Source: Mycobacteriaceae bacterium (GTDB taxonomy: Bacteria; Actinomycetota; Actinomycetes; Mycobacteriales; Mycobacteriaceae). Taken from it: a stretch of 64,000 nucleotides of DNA. Shown piece after piece: positions 33,720 to 43,006 of this stretch. The position numbers were made by a program, and so were the translations under genes. A model generated the notes under the pieces. It was not told the DNA's origin, did no database searches, and worked only from the letters and a program-made list of their open reading frames with translations. The stretch covers positions 19,110 through 83,109 of the forward strand of contig JAIEPH010000018.1 in the NCBI GenBank assembly GCA_019749805.1, in the 5' to 3' direction. The first letter of the stretch is position 1, and each line of letters opens with the position of its first letter.

Positions 33720-34548
33720 GGTTGTTCTCCTCCCCCGCAGCTGGCGCACTGTGCACCGACCGCGGTGTTGTTCGAAGTGCGCTGCGGCGCACCAGCACTG
33801 ACCACGACATGGATTGAAGGCCGGTGAATCCGCGTCCCCAGGTGCGCGCCGCCAGGCGGTGCGGGTGGGCGAACACCCAGTGATAGATCGGCCGATCCGG
33901 GCGGCGCTGCGGCTCGGCCCACGGGCCACAGCAGTGTCCGTGCGCCCGGTGCACATCGGCCAGTACGGCGGCTCCTAGCCAGCCCAACTGCTCGCAATGC
34001 CACCCGGCGTCAAGGCCGCCCCGTTGCGCGGCGCGCATTCCCGCTTCGTCGATGCGCGTGCCGGCGTAGATCATGACCGGGCCGCGGTAGTCGGTGGCCC
34101 ACGTGCGGTTCTCGACGGTCTTGCCCCCGAGGTCGTCGGGGACCAGCAGCAACGATGCCCAGGGCCGCCGCAGCGTCAGCGCCATTGCCCTGCCGCCAGC
34201 TCTAAACGGCGCTGTCGGCGGGTTGGCCACATCGAGCAGCACGTCGCGGTGGCACGCGGGGTCGCCCAGCGCGCAGGTGCAGGCCAGGTCCCGGCCAGCG
34301 AGGTCCTCGGCGATGGCGGTGAGCACATCTTGGCGCCCTGCCAGCCACACCGCGTATTCGCTTACAGCGCCCATCCGTTGGATCGGGTTGCCGCCGCGGT
34401 CAAAGGGATTGGCGAACGGCGTGCCCGCAGCGACCGACGCGGCATGCTGGGCACCAGTGCGCGCCGACTCCACCACCGGGCGCGGGTCCAAATCGGTGAG
34501 CTGAACTTCGGCCCAGCGAGCTGCTCGTCGAAGTGTTGAGCTTGCCAT
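33706..34548 (-). CDS. DUF4326-ASCH fusion protein
   Basis: 280 residues from ATG 34548 (CAGGAG upstream). A start at 34584 overlapping the upstream stop (ATGA) is an alternative. N-terminal domain (to ~115) ends with LACTCALGDPACHRDVLL, the Cys/His signature of DUF4326 proteins. The C-terminal domain (about 120-250) begins MALTLRRPWASLLL...GGKTVENRTWATDYRGPVMIYAGTRI, the hallmark of an ASCH RNA-binding-like fold. Both domains are known separately in phages and plasmids; the biochemical role is unknown (RNA or modified-nucleotide recognition is proposed for ASCH). Confidence 0.8.
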   Translation of the reverse strand: MASSTLRRAARWAEVQLTDLDPRPVVESARTGAQHAASVAAGTPFANPFDRGGNPIQRMGAVSEYAVWLAGRQDVLTAIAEDLAGRDLACTCALGDPACHRDVLLDVANPPTAPFRAGGRAMALTLRRPWASLLLVPDDLGGKTVENRTWATDYRGPVMIYAGTRIDEAGMRAAQRGGLDAGWHCEQLGWLGAAVLADVHRAHGHCCGPWAEPQRRPDRPIYHWVFAHPHRLAARTWGRGFTGLQSMSWSVLVRRSALRTTPRSVHSAPAAGEENNRDDK

Positions 34549-34580
34549 CGTCGCTCCTGTGCTGAATCGGTTACGTGATG

Positions 34581-36608
34581 TCATGGCGGTGTTGGGCCGT
34601 TTCGTCCCGGCGCAGGCGCGGAACGGGGCCTATCCGATCCCCGCGGGCCTTGGTCGCCGCTGGTGGGCTTGTTCGGGCTGGTCGGTTGTGCCCGGCTTGT
34701 TTCGGTGCGGTTGGGCTGCGGCGGGGAAGCCGGCGTACGACCGGGTGCGTTGGGAGGTTGTTGTTGGTGCTGTCCCTTGCCGTTGCGGTGGCGCAGGTGC
34801 GATGCGGCGTGCTGGGCCGCCCCGGCGGCCGCCGCGGCTGCTGCAACCTCGGGAGCAGCGACCTTGGTGGCCGTCCTGGCCGCACCCGAGGCCGCAGCCG
34901 AGGACACCTTGGCGGAAGCGCCTTTTCGGGTCGCGGTGCTGGCTGTGCGCGCCCCCGGCGTCGATGCCCCGGTCCCGCCATCGCCGTGGGGACCGCGGCC
35001 CGGCCCTGTTGGTCCCGGACGGCTGGCGGCTCCGGTTGACGGCGCCGACGGTGGTTTGCGGTTGGACTTAGCCGGTGGGTGGGCTTGTCGCCCCGGCGCT
35101 TTGGGGCTGTTCGCGGTGTCGCTGTCGGACGTTTCTTGGCTGCTTCGACGCTCGCTAAGTTGTGACCGTAGTTTGCCCAGTCGCCGCCCCGCGTAGTCCA
35201 CACCTTCCATGCCCTGTCCCATGCGCACGGTGTTGCGCAGCACAGCGCCGCCGATCCGTACCGGGCCGGGGATTCCTCGATCACCGAACGCGCGCAGCAG
35301 ATGGCGAAAGCCGATGGCGCCGCCGATGCCCAGCAGAAGCAGAACCATGATCTTGGCCATCGGGTGGGTCATGGCGATCGTGCCGGGCAGCGCGCCGCGG
35401 GTCACGTTGGCCATCAAGATCACCAGAATTCCCAAACCCGCTGTGGCCACGACCATTTCCACACCGTGAACGATGAGTTTGAGCGCGGTGCGTTTGGCGA
35501 ACTGCCGTTGGGGCCCGGGCGCGACAGCGACCGCCGCGGCGGGCACGATTACCAGCACGTTCCAAAACGCCTTGAACCCGACGCGGATCACCTCGCAGCC
35601 GACATAGTCGACCGCGAACAGCACGAAGAAGATCGCCAGGATCAAGAACGCGAACAGGCCGACGGAGATGGTGTTGAGCTGCTGGGCGTACTCGAGTGCA
35701 GACAGGTCGCAATAGCGCATCGCGTGCGCGGGCGCGGCGCTGTTCCCTGCGGTCAGCGCACTGTTGTACAGCTGTGCGCAGCCGGGCACATCATCGATGA
35801 TCTTGCCGAAATTGATGAGCTGAATCGGTTGGCGCACTGTGACATCGACAAGCCAAGTGGTCAACTGCTCCAGCTGCGCCTCGCTGCCTCCTGGGGCCAG
35901 CGCACCGTTATTGGCCACCCCTTGCGACACGGTGAACCCCACGGTCCTGCCGATTCCCAAGATGCCGTTGTCGCCGGCGATCTCGCCGACGGGGTCGCGC
36001 AAGAAGATCGCGGCCAAGACGATCACCAGGACGCCGCTGAAGATGATTCCGATGCCGCTGCCCACACCGCGGGTCAGCGCCACAACTCCGCCGATGGCCG
36101 CGCAGATCGTCATCGCGCCCGGCACCAGATAGAGCCGGTTGACCACGTCGGTGATGTTGGCCAGTACCGGGCTGGCGATCGCCGCCAGCCAGCCCAGCCA
36201 CGTTGTGGACAGCGCGAACTTGACAAACCAAATTCCCACCGCGCAGATGCACACCAGCACCGCGCATTCGAATCCCAGCCAGCCGGCCAGCTGCGTGTAG
36301 GTCAGCGCGGTGCCCACCTTGGACAGCAGCGCCGGTCCCCACGTGTCGGGTGAAACCCCGAAATCTGGTCCCTGCTCGACAATGGCCTCGGTCATCGGAA
36401 CGACTGAGACGAAGTGCGAACCGATCGGCATGTTGTAGCTGTCGTGCAGTCCAGTCCACGACAACGCGCCACTGATGCCCTGCGCCGCTGCCATCGGCGC
36501 GGTGAGCACTGCCAGCAGCGCACCACCCCAAATCAGTTGGGCCGCCAGCCACACGCGCCGCACCCGCGGATGCGTGTACAGCCAGGCCGCCACCAGTGAA
36601 CTCACCAC
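34581..36608 (-). CDS. VirB6/TrbL-like polytopic T4SS membrane protein
   Basis: 675 residues. The first ~460 contain an N-terminal signal-like helix, an extracytoplasmic stretch (AAAQGISGALSWTGLHDSYNMP), and at least seven membrane helices. The last ~190 residues are a disordered Pro/Ser/Ala/Arg-rich cytoplasmic tail. Topology and position directly after the VirB4 gene (start overlaps its stop by a few bases) identify it as the inner-membrane channel component equivalent to VirB6/TrbL of Gram-positive-type T4SS. The long low-complexity tail may contact the relaxase or coupling protein. Confidence 0.8.
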   Translation of the reverse strand: MVSSLVAAWLYTHPRVRRVWLAAQLIWGGALLAVLTAPMAAAQGISGALSWTGLHDSYNMPIGSHFVSVVPMTEAIVEQGPDFGVSPDTWGPALLSKVGTALTYTQLAGWLGFECAVLVCICAVGIWFVKFALSTTWLGWLAAIASPVLANITDVVNRLYLVPGAMTICAAIGGVVALTRGVGSGIGIIFSGVLVIVLAAIFLRDPVGEIAGDNGILGIGRTVGFTVSQGVANNGALAPGGSEAQLEQLTTWLVDVTVRQPIQLINFGKIIDDVPGCAQLYNSALTAGNSAAPAHAMRYCDLSALEYAQQLNTISVGLFAFLILAIFFVLFAVDYVGCEVIRVGFKAFWNVLVIVPAAAVAVAPGPQRQFAKRTALKLIVHGVEMVVATAGLGILVILMANVTRGALPGTIAMTHPMAKIMVLLLLGIGGAIGFRHLLRAFGDRGIPGPVRIGGAVLRNTVRMGQGMEGVDYAGRRLGKLRSQLSERRSSQETSDSDTANSPKAPGRQAHPPAKSNRKPPSAPSTGAASRPGPTGPGRGPHGDGGTGASTPGARTASTATRKGASAKVSSAAASGAARTATKVAAPEVAAAAAAAGAAQHAASHLRHRNGKGQHQQQPPNAPGRTPASPPQPNRTETSRAQPTSPNKPTSGDQGPRGSDRPRSAPAPGRNGPTPP

Positions 36609-39433
36609 GGCGACCCCTCGGCGCTGGCCGTCTCATCGAGATAGCGGGTGTCAAAGGCCTCCACGAGCTCTGGCTGCACCGGCTCGAGCAGATCGACGAG
36701 CCCGACCCGGCCGAAATCGTCGATGAAATAGGCATACCCGTGCCCGTCCTCGGTGCGGGTCTGCATGACTTCGGGGTACTCGTCGGGATTGATTCCCAAT
36801 TTCTTGAACGCAGACCGTGCATAGTCACGTTCGGTGGGTTTGAACGGGGTGATCACCCGCATCGGCAGGTTCTGGGCGCCGATACCGTCGAAATCCTCAG
36901 CGTGCTGCGATATTCCGATCAGCCCGTAGCGTTCCTTGCGGCCTTGGGTGGCGATGCGCATGGCATCTTTGCGTCCCACCGGCGAGCACAGATAGGTGCG
37001 GGCCTCCTCGGCGACAAACCATCCGAACCCGCCCGGGCGGCGCCGCTCCGGATCGGTGTAGGTCAGCCGTGTCAGCGATGCGATCAGCCCGTAGATCGCC
37101 AGGCCGGCGCGCGCGCGCCGGGACTGGCGCTGGTAGAGGTGCAGCTCGTCGGTTTCGGCGATCTCGGGCAACTCCAGGGACGCCGTCACCCAGATCACGG
37201 CGTCCTTCTCAGCGATCGGCGGGACGGGCAGCGCGTCGTCGAACACCGCCTGCAGGTAGTCCACCGCTGCCCACGAATTGAGCTTCGCGGTCAACGCGGC
37301 ATACTCTGTGCGCTGCGCTCCGGTCAACTCATTGAGGTAGCGCACCAACGCGCCCATGCTGGGCGCTACCTGCTGGCCCGGGCGCAGCAGAAAGCTCAGC
37401 TGCCCCGCCAGCTCTGAATCTGGTTCGACGCCCATCATCGGCAACAGGTGATCAAGGGTGTGCTCCACGGCGACCTTGGGCGGGAAGATCCTCAACGCGT
37501 CGAGCGACCACTGCCCGCCGGTGGGGTCGATAACTGCCACCCGATCGCCGTGGTGCGCCAGCGCCGGCACCCACTCCTGCATGGTGCCGGGGTCGATGAT
37601 CGACGCCTGCGACCCGCGCTTGATCAGTGCGTCAACCACCCGCTTGCACGCTTGCGATTTCCCACCGCCGGGCGCGCCGATGAACAAAATGCCCGGCGCC
37701 CCACGGCGTTTCGTGGTTCCTTCCAGGTCGATCAGCACCGGGGTGGGCCGACGGGTGGCCAGATTGCGCGCCAACAGGATGCCGGTCTGATTGCCCAGCT
37801 CGCTGGACACCAGCGGTGCAAAACGCGCCCAGTGGCTGGTGGTGGTCGGCTGGCCGAACTGGCTGCGCGGTGCGCGCTCCTCACTGCCGGGATGACCGAT
37901 CTGCCACAACGAACGTTGCGCACCACGCGGCTGGGCCACCGAGGTGTCCAGTTCCTCCGCGAAATGGGTTCGCAGCTGTTGTGCGGCATAGGAGGCGGCG
38001 TGGCGCGATCGTGAACCGACGGCGATGACGGTGGTCCACTCCGCTTCGCGTTCCAGATTGCTGGCCTCCAGCTCGGCGTTGTAGTCCTCTGCAGCTTCGT
38101 AGCGCCGAGCCAGATCAGAGGCGCTGGCGCGGCGACTACCACGTTGAAAGGACTGGTCTTCGAGATTTCGCTGCGCGAAATCGACGCGGTTGAGCGCCTT
38201 CTCACGCGGGCGTACCGTCACGTGCTGATACCAGTCGACACTGGCGTCTACCTCGACGTCGTAGGCCGACAGCAGGTATTCGGCCCGCGGATAGGCCAAC
38301 CCGGTGCGTGGCAGCTGCGCCACCGGCAGCAGCGCCTGGTAGCTGTCGATACCGGTGCGTGTGGTGATCCGCAGTATCGGGGCCAGGGAGGGAAGATGGC
38401 GGCGAAGCCAGGAGCGGTGTTGGCGGCGGGCCCGCTGGTCCCCCTCGTCGAAGTCGGCTGGCATGTCCTCGAATTCGGCCGCCGTGAGCCGGTCGGGGCC
38501 GCCTTCACTGTGTGGGAAGGGTGTGTCGGCGGCCCCCAGCGTCCAGCGCCGGTGATACAGCCATTGAATTTGACGTGGGGTGGCCGGTCGTGGCGCGAAC
38601 TGGTCAGGGATGTGCTGAAGGATCTCGTCGACCAGCTCGCGATATCCCTCCAGGGTGGTCGGATCGTCGTGGTCTCGTCCGACCACCGCGCCCCATCCCC
38701 GCGCGAGCGTGCCGGCCCCGCTGCGCCCGGCCATGCCGGCGTCAACCGGGATGCGCACCCCGAAGATCTGTTCGTAGAACGGTTCGATCGTCAGAACGGG
38801 CTCCCAATCGCGCACCTCGCGCACCCAACCGGGTTTGGTCTGGAATTCGCCCAGCATTCGGCGTTTGAGTCGGCGCGCGCTCAGCGGCGCACACACGCTC
38901 CAAAAGACCATGCCCGAGGGCAGTTGACGCACCAACGGTCGATGGCCCTCGGCCACTGCGCGCTTGTCGTCATAGGGCAGCATTCCCCCGGGTTGGCCGG
39001 CCAAGATGAACTCCGCGTACACCCCGCCGTGGGTGAACACCAGGTTGCCGATCACCGCTTTGGGCGGCGACAACCACCGGTCGCGTTTGCCGCGTGCAGC
39101 CGCGCGCGCCTGCGTGCTGAAAAGGCTTGTGAACAGCCACATCATCCGGTACAGCGGGCTGGGCCTGCTCACCGGGGCTTGGCGCGCCAGAAAGGTCAAT
39201 GCCAACGTGATGGCTGCGCCGTAGATGAAAATCGCCAGCGCATAACCGGAATCGAACCAGTTCCAGCTGGCCCACAGCGTGGCTGAACCGGCGAGCAGAA
39301 ATGTCGCGCCGTCCCAGATCCGCCACGGACCCCCTCGCAGCGCAGTGTTGTCGTCGATATGGGATATATAGAACGGGAAGTCGCGGACGTCGGCGAAAAC
39401 CCGTGCAGTCTCCTGGCTTTCAGTGTCAGCCAT
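36602..39433 (-). CDS. virB4: VirB4-type T4SS ATPase with VirB3/PrgI-like N-terminal helices
   Basis: 943 residues. N-terminal FPFYISHIDDNTALRGGPWRIWDG followed by two membrane helices (about 45-85) resembles VirB3/TcpE-type proteins fused to VirB4. The ATPase core has Walker A FIGAPGGGKSQ (about 580-590), Walker B region GWFVAEEART (about 800) and the downstream GISQHAEDF motif. VirB4 energises assembly and substrate transfer in conjugative T4SS. It is translationally coupled with the VirB6-like gene downstream and the small gene upstream (39426-39620). Confidence 0.92.
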   Translation of the reverse strand: MADTESQETARVFADVRDFPFYISHIDDNTALRGGPWRIWDGATFLLAGSATLWASWNWFDSGYALAIFIYGAAITLALTFLARQAPVSRPSPLYRMMWLFTSLFSTQARAAARGKRDRWLSPPKAVIGNLVFTHGGVYAEFILAGQPGGMLPYDDKRAVAEGHRPLVRQLPSGMVFWSVCAPLSARRLKRRMLGEFQTKPGWVREVRDWEPVLTIEPFYEQIFGVRIPVDAGMAGRSGAGTLARGWGAVVGRDHDDPTTLEGYRELVDEILQHIPDQFAPRPATPRQIQWLYHRRWTLGAADTPFPHSEGGPDRLTAAEFEDMPADFDEGDQRARRQHRSWLRRHLPSLAPILRITTRTGIDSYQALLPVAQLPRTGLAYPRAEYLLSAYDVEVDASVDWYQHVTVRPREKALNRVDFAQRNLEDQSFQRGSRRASASDLARRYEAAEDYNAELEASNLEREAEWTTVIAVGSRSRHAASYAAQQLRTHFAEELDTSVAQPRGAQRSLWQIGHPGSEERAPRSQFGQPTTTSHWARFAPLVSSELGNQTGILLARNLATRRPTPVLIDLEGTTKRRGAPGILFIGAPGGGKSQACKRVVDALIKRGSQASIIDPGTMQEWVPALAHHGDRVAVIDPTGGQWSLDALRIFPPKVAVEHTLDHLLPMMGVEPDSELAGQLSFLLRPGQQVAPSMGALVRYLNELTGAQRTEYAALTAKLNSWAAVDYLQAVFDDALPVPPIAEKDAVIWVTASLELPEIAETDELHLYQRQSRRARAGLAIYGLIASLTRLTYTDPERRRPGGFGWFVAEEARTYLCSPVGRKDAMRIATQGRKERYGLIGISQHAEDFDGIGAQNLPMRVITPFKPTERDYARSAFKKLGINPDEYPEVMQTRTEDGHGYAYFIDDFGRVGLVDLLEPVQPELVEAFDTRYLDETASAEGSPW

Positions 39434-39620
39434 CGCTGTGGCCTCGTGATTGCGCTACCGGGTCCACGCCGCCGAGGACGAATGCGCCGAAAGCAGGGAC
39501 GTAACGGTGGAGCGCGCCGCCGAATCCGCTCAGCGCGATCGCCCGCGCCGGGTGATGAGCGTTGTGCTCTCCGGCAACCCGCGCCAGCACCTCACCGCTG
39601 GGCGGCGTGGATTGGATCAT
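39426..39620 (-). CDS. Small T4SS-operon protein
   Basis: 64 residues; its stop overlaps the VirB4 start and it begins 31 bases after the VirB2-like gene. Weakly hydrophobic central helix (GGALHRYVPAFGAFVLGGVDP). No family recognised; conserved order in the operon supports it as a real gene. Confidence 0.55.
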   Translation of the reverse strand: MIQSTPPSGEVLARVAGEHNAHHPARAIALSGFGGALHRYVPAFGAFVLGGVDPVAQSRGHSDG

Positions 39621-39650
39621 TGGCTTTCCCCCACCGTTGGCTGTCTTGAA

Positions 39651-39926
39651 TCAGCGGCCGTACTGGCCGACGGTGACGCCGTCGCCGTGTCGGTCGATGG
39701 TTTCTTTGAACGAGGCTGACAGCCCGACCGCGCCGAGAACCAGTGCAGACAGCGCGATTCCGCCGATGATCTTGCCTGCGGCCGCGCCAACACCGCGGGC
39801 AAGCGCGAATCCTCCGGTCACCACGCCGCAGATGATGACGACGATCGACAGCGGCACCTTCGCCGACTCCCAAAACCCGGGCACGGCCGTGAACAAGTCG
39901 CCGGCGGCGACTACCGTTTCCACCAT
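39651..39926 (-). CDS. VirB2/pilin-like two-helix membrane protein
   Basis: 91 residues with two hydrophobic helices (about 24-46 and 51-72) separated by RGVGAAAGK. This size and topology match VirB2/TrbC-type proteins that line the T4SS channel. No long cleavable leader. Preceded by GAGGAG-like purines. Located between the TcpC-like and VirB4 genes. Confidence 0.7.
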   Translation of the reverse strand: MVETVVAAGDLFTAVPGFWESAKVPLSIVVIICGVVTGGFALARGVGAAAGKIIGGIALSALVLGAVGLSASFKETIDRHGDGVTVGQYGR

Positions 39927-39959
39927 TTCGAATCTCTCCTCACATCTTGTTGGGGCTTG

Positions 39960-40895
39960 TTACTTGGTTGGCGGCGTTGACGTGGCCACCGGGACCGGGT
40001 CGTCGTCTTGCGAGACGGCCGGCGCTGGGTCGATCGCGGCCACTGACCAGCGCCCGCCCAGGCCGCGCAGTGTCAGCGGGTAGGTCAGCTGTGCGGGGGC
40101 GTATTGCGAAGTCACGGCGTTCACGTTGGCCAGGATTCGAACTGTTTCGCCGTCGGCGGGAACGGCTGCCGGCTTCGCCGTGGCGGTGACCGCGGTGACG
40201 GTTGCGCTCTGGTAGGCATCACCGAGACCGACCAGCAGCGCATCGGAGGTGACGTAGCGCTCGACGCCGCCGGCCGCGGTCAGATAGGCGCTGATGAACC
40301 CGGCGACCACTTGATAGGCGGGGTCGGCTTGGCCGAGCGTGGTCGGGTAGCTCATTGGCAGGTCCGCTCCGGGGCCGGGGCCGCCGACGCGGGCCGGAAG
40401 GCCCAGCGCGCGCGGACCGAACTGCGACCACAGCACCGGCACCCGATACACCGCCCGGGTGGGTGACGCCGACTCGTAGGGCCGCTCAGTGACCCCGACG
40501 ACCACCGAATACACCTCGCCGGTGGCGTCCTTGCCGGCCACACCCTCGTAGGTGACCGCAACCACAGTGGGCGCGCCGATCACCACAGCCGGAGTGGAGG
40601 GCAGGGTGAGGTCGCTCGACGACAGCGAGACGAACTGAGCCAAGCTGGCGGTGTCCTGCGACGTCGCGGTCAGCCACACCGACACGTAATCTTGGGCGAA
40701 CGAACCCACCACAGCCGACTTGTTGACCACCGTGCGGGCCGGGCCGACCACATCGGTCGGAGTCCCAAAAATCAGCTGCCACACCAGGTTTAGCCCGGCC
40801 AGCGTCGCCAGCGCGAGCACGACCGGTCGGCCCATCCTCGCGCCGAGCGACCCCGACGTTGCCAACCGGGAGCGCCACGTGTTGTTCAGCCTCAT
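39960..40895 (-). CDS. TcpC/VirB8-like conjugal transfer protein
   Basis: 311 residues: short cytoplasmic N-terminus, one membrane helix (about 24-44), and an extracytoplasmic region with two tandem NTF2-like halves typical of TcpC-family VirB8 homologues (WSQFGPRALGLPARVGGPGPGADL between them). Bitopic VirB8 proteins nucleate the T4SS channel. The C-terminal tail is Pro/Thr/Asp-rich. Four-base overlap with the upstream gene. Confidence 0.85.
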   Translation of the reverse strand: MRLNNTWRSRLATSGSLGARMGRPVVLALATLAGLNLVWQLIFGTPTDVVGPARTVVNKSAVVGSFAQDYVSVWLTATSQDTASLAQFVSLSSSDLTLPSTPAVVIGAPTVVAVTYEGVAGKDATGEVYSVVVGVTERPYESASPTRAVYRVPVLWSQFGPRALGLPARVGGPGPGADLPMSYPTTLGQADPAYQVVAGFISAYLTAAGGVERYVTSDALLVGLGDAYQSATVTAVTATAKPAAVPADGETVRILANVNAVTSQYAPAQLTYPLTLRGLGGRWSVAAIDPAPAVSQDDDPVPVATSTPPTK

Positions 40896-41545
40896 CGTGG
40901 GCGCCCGCTCTCGAGGCGGGCGGCCACGGCTTCGCGCATCGCCACCCCGATGCTCGCCCGTTGGCGGGCATCCAGATCGGCCACACGAGTGAGCCAGTCA
41001 TACATTCTGGCGTCGGCCTCTGCCGCCTCCAGGGCGGCGTGTCGCCATACCGCGGCATCATCGGGATCGGCCATCTGCAAGGCCTGCGCGTGCACCCACG
41101 CCATGCCCTTGCCGTTGCCCAGCGGCGAGGCCGCATACAGCAGCGCAGCAAACGGGTAGACCGCCGACGTCAGCCACAGCCGCGCCGACTGGCGATCACA
41201 GCGTGCGCGCTGCCCGACCGCGACAACGCTGAGCATTTCTTCGGCGGCCCTGATCGCTTGTCCGGGCGAGTCGATGCCCGCCTCAGCGTGCGCATCCTGC
41301 AGATGTCTGTTGCGGTCGGCGACGGCTTCACCGGCCAACCTGATGGCCACGAACAACAGCGCACACCACGCCCACAGGTCGTGAAGGTGACCGTCGAGAC
41401 AGGCCACGGTGACCGTGAGAACCAGCACGGTTGCGGCGCCGTCGATTGCGAGGCGCTCATCGTCGCTGTCGCGCCAGCCTGTCAGCGAGACCCGCGCCAA
41501 CCACGTGGTCCATCGCGAAGAGTTGGCGGCGATGTTGGTGTTCAT
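40892..41545 (-). CDS. Membrane protein carrying a VirD4 all-alpha-domain-like segment
   Basis: 217 residues. Two membrane helices (about 38-70) followed by a cytoplasmic helical domain. The segment PFAALLYAASPLGNGKGMAWV...LDARQRASIGVAMREAV (about 130-210) is clearly similar to residues ~145-235 of the VirD4 protein encoded at 43826-45283 (PLAAFLYAASPQGNGEGMDWV...MDPRQRDSVAITMRKAI). In coupling proteins this region is the all-alpha domain that recognises substrates. This protein has no Walker motifs. It may supply the membrane anchor and a second recognition domain to the short VirD4. Confidence 0.7.
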   Translation of the reverse strand: MNTNIAANSSRWTTWLARVSLTGWRDSDDERLAIDGAATVLVLTVTVACLDGHLHDLWAWCALLFVAIRLAGEAVADRNRHLQDAHAEAGIDSPGQAIRAAEEMLSVVAVGQRARCDRQSARLWLTSAVYPFAALLYAASPLGNGKGMAWVHAQALQMADPDDAAVWRHAALEAAEADARMYDWLTRVADLDARQRASIGVAMREAVAARLESGRPR

Positions 41546-42570
41546 CAGATCGGCTCGTGTCCAATGATTTTCAGGCTGCCGATCGCGAACTTCGCGTCCA
41601 CCGGGTCGGTGTTCACCGGCTGCCCGAAGATGGGATCAGCGCTGCCAGGGGCAGGTGTTGCTGTCGGCGCGCCCTCGGTGAAGATGTCGGTCAGGCCCCC
41701 CGTCCCAGGGGCAGGCGTGGCCGACGGCTGCGGTTCGGCCGGGGGGCGCGATGTCTGACGGATCAACATCGTGATCCGCGACGCCAGAACGCGCTTGACC
41801 GGAATTACTGCCTCGCCGTGAACATTGCCGGTGTCCTGGGTCATTAACGTCTTGTCGGTGTCGTTGAACATGTACTGCACCGTGGTCACCACTCGGTGCT
41901 GCGACCACTGCGACGCCCCGCTGGCATCCTTACCCACCCAGCCCGGGGTGAGGGAAATGGCGGTGATCACATATGTTTTCGACAAATCGATGTCAATGAC
42001 CTGTCCATCGACACCGTTGCGCACACACACGAACGCGTTGCGCGGATCGCTGCCAGTCATCGTTTGCGCCGACGTGGATCCCGCCGGGCAAGACCCGGCC
42101 GCATCTGCGCTGTAGGGCAGCGGACGGTCAACCCCCGGACCTTCCGGCGTCGGCGTCGGTGCAGGTTTGGCAACCGCTACGGCGGCAGGCTCAGCCACCG
42201 AGTCGCGCGCTCCCGAAGGGGTCTGGTCGCCCCCGGAGTAAAACATCACCCCGGCTACCAAGGCAATCACCACAGCCGCGGCGGCCAGGCCAGCGAAACC
42301 GGTCGCGACCTTATGGTCAAACCGCTGCGGCGGCGCGGGTGCGTCGTCGTCGCGCGCCGGATCCCCCTCGTCTAGATCGACGGGCTGCATCTCACCCACA
42401 CCGGCGGGCTCTTCGGCCACGACCGTCTCAACCTCGACGCCCTCTACCTCAACTTCGACGCGCTCCGCCTCGCCGTCGGCGCCGTAACCCGCCTCGGTGT
42501 CGTAATCGTCGTCTTCCTCGGTGATTTGGCGTGCCAACCAGACCGCATCAGCTTCATCAGGGGCACTCAT
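41545..42570 (-). CDS. Single-pass membrane protein with discoidin-like extracytoplasmic domain
   Basis: 341 residues: very acidic cytoplasmic N-terminus (1-85), one membrane helix (about 88-110), a Pro/Thr linker, and a C-terminal domain. That domain (about 150-265: VCVRNGVDGQVIDIDLSKTYVITAISLTPG...VVTTVQYMFND) has the pattern of F5/8 type C/discoidin-like carbohydrate-binding modules, then another Pro-rich tail. It probably sits in the periplasm and binds cell-wall glycans to anchor or localise the transfer apparatus. It overlaps its neighbours by one and four bases within the T4SS operon. Confidence 0.75.
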   Translation of the reverse strand: MSAPDEADAVWLARQITEEDDDYDTEAGYGADGEAERVEVEVEGVEVETVVAEEPAGVGEMQPVDLDEGDPARDDDAPAPPQRFDHKVATGFAGLAAAAVVIALVAGVMFYSGGDQTPSGARDSVAEPAAVAVAKPAPTPTPEGPGVDRPLPYSADAAGSCPAGSTSAQTMTGSDPRNAFVCVRNGVDGQVIDIDLSKTYVITAISLTPGWVGKDASGASQWSQHRVVTTVQYMFNDTDKTLMTQDTGNVHGEAVIPVKRVLASRITMLIRQTSRPPAEPQPSATPAPGTGGLTDIFTEGAPTATPAPGSADPIFGQPVNTDPVDAKFAIGSLKIIGHEPI

Positions 42571-42995
42571 CGCCGCTCACCCCCGTGCTGGATGACCCGC
42601 AGCGTCGCCGTGCACGGACGTCGCCGTTGCTGCATGAACCGCACGCCCGCGCCCGAATCCACCGGCGGCGGGGTTGGCGGCTGCCACCCCGCGCTTGGGC
42701 CGGTCCACACCGCCGGCCACACCGGCGCCGCGGTGGGCATTCCGTAAACGTCCCGTCCTGACGAATAGGCGTTCACGAACTGATTGGCGACCGGATACTG
42801 GCCGACCCCGTGACCGGCGGCCTGGCCGCAGCCTTGTCGAGGCCGACCCAGCGCCCGAGCAACCACTAGCACAACCGCGACAACGGGTATAACCAGGATA
42901 ATTCCGCCGGCCAGCGACATCATCGCGGCCACCCCCTGCGGCATCGCCGCCAACGCGAGGACAAAAGCGGCTACAGCCGCTACGCTCACCTTCAT
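42567..42995 (-). CDS. Small two-helix membrane protein, first gene of the T4SS operon
   Basis: 142 residues. Hydrophobic helices at about 4-22 and 24-48 precede a Gly/Pro-rich soluble tail with a Cys (RQGCGQAAGHG). Another frame is open here (to 43032) but its product is Arg/Ser-rich and not protein-like. The start codon lies 12 bp from conserved element copy A, which is probably its promoter or operator. Confidence 0.65.
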   Translation of the reverse strand: MKVSVAAVAAFVLALAAMPQGVAAMMSLAGGIILVIPVVAVVLVVARALGRPRQGCGQAAGHGVGQYPVANQFVNAYSSGRDVYGMPTAAPVWPAVWTGPSAGWQPPTPPPVDSGAGVRFMQQRRRPCTATLRVIQHGGERR

Positions 42996-43006
42996 GAGTG
43001 CTGATT

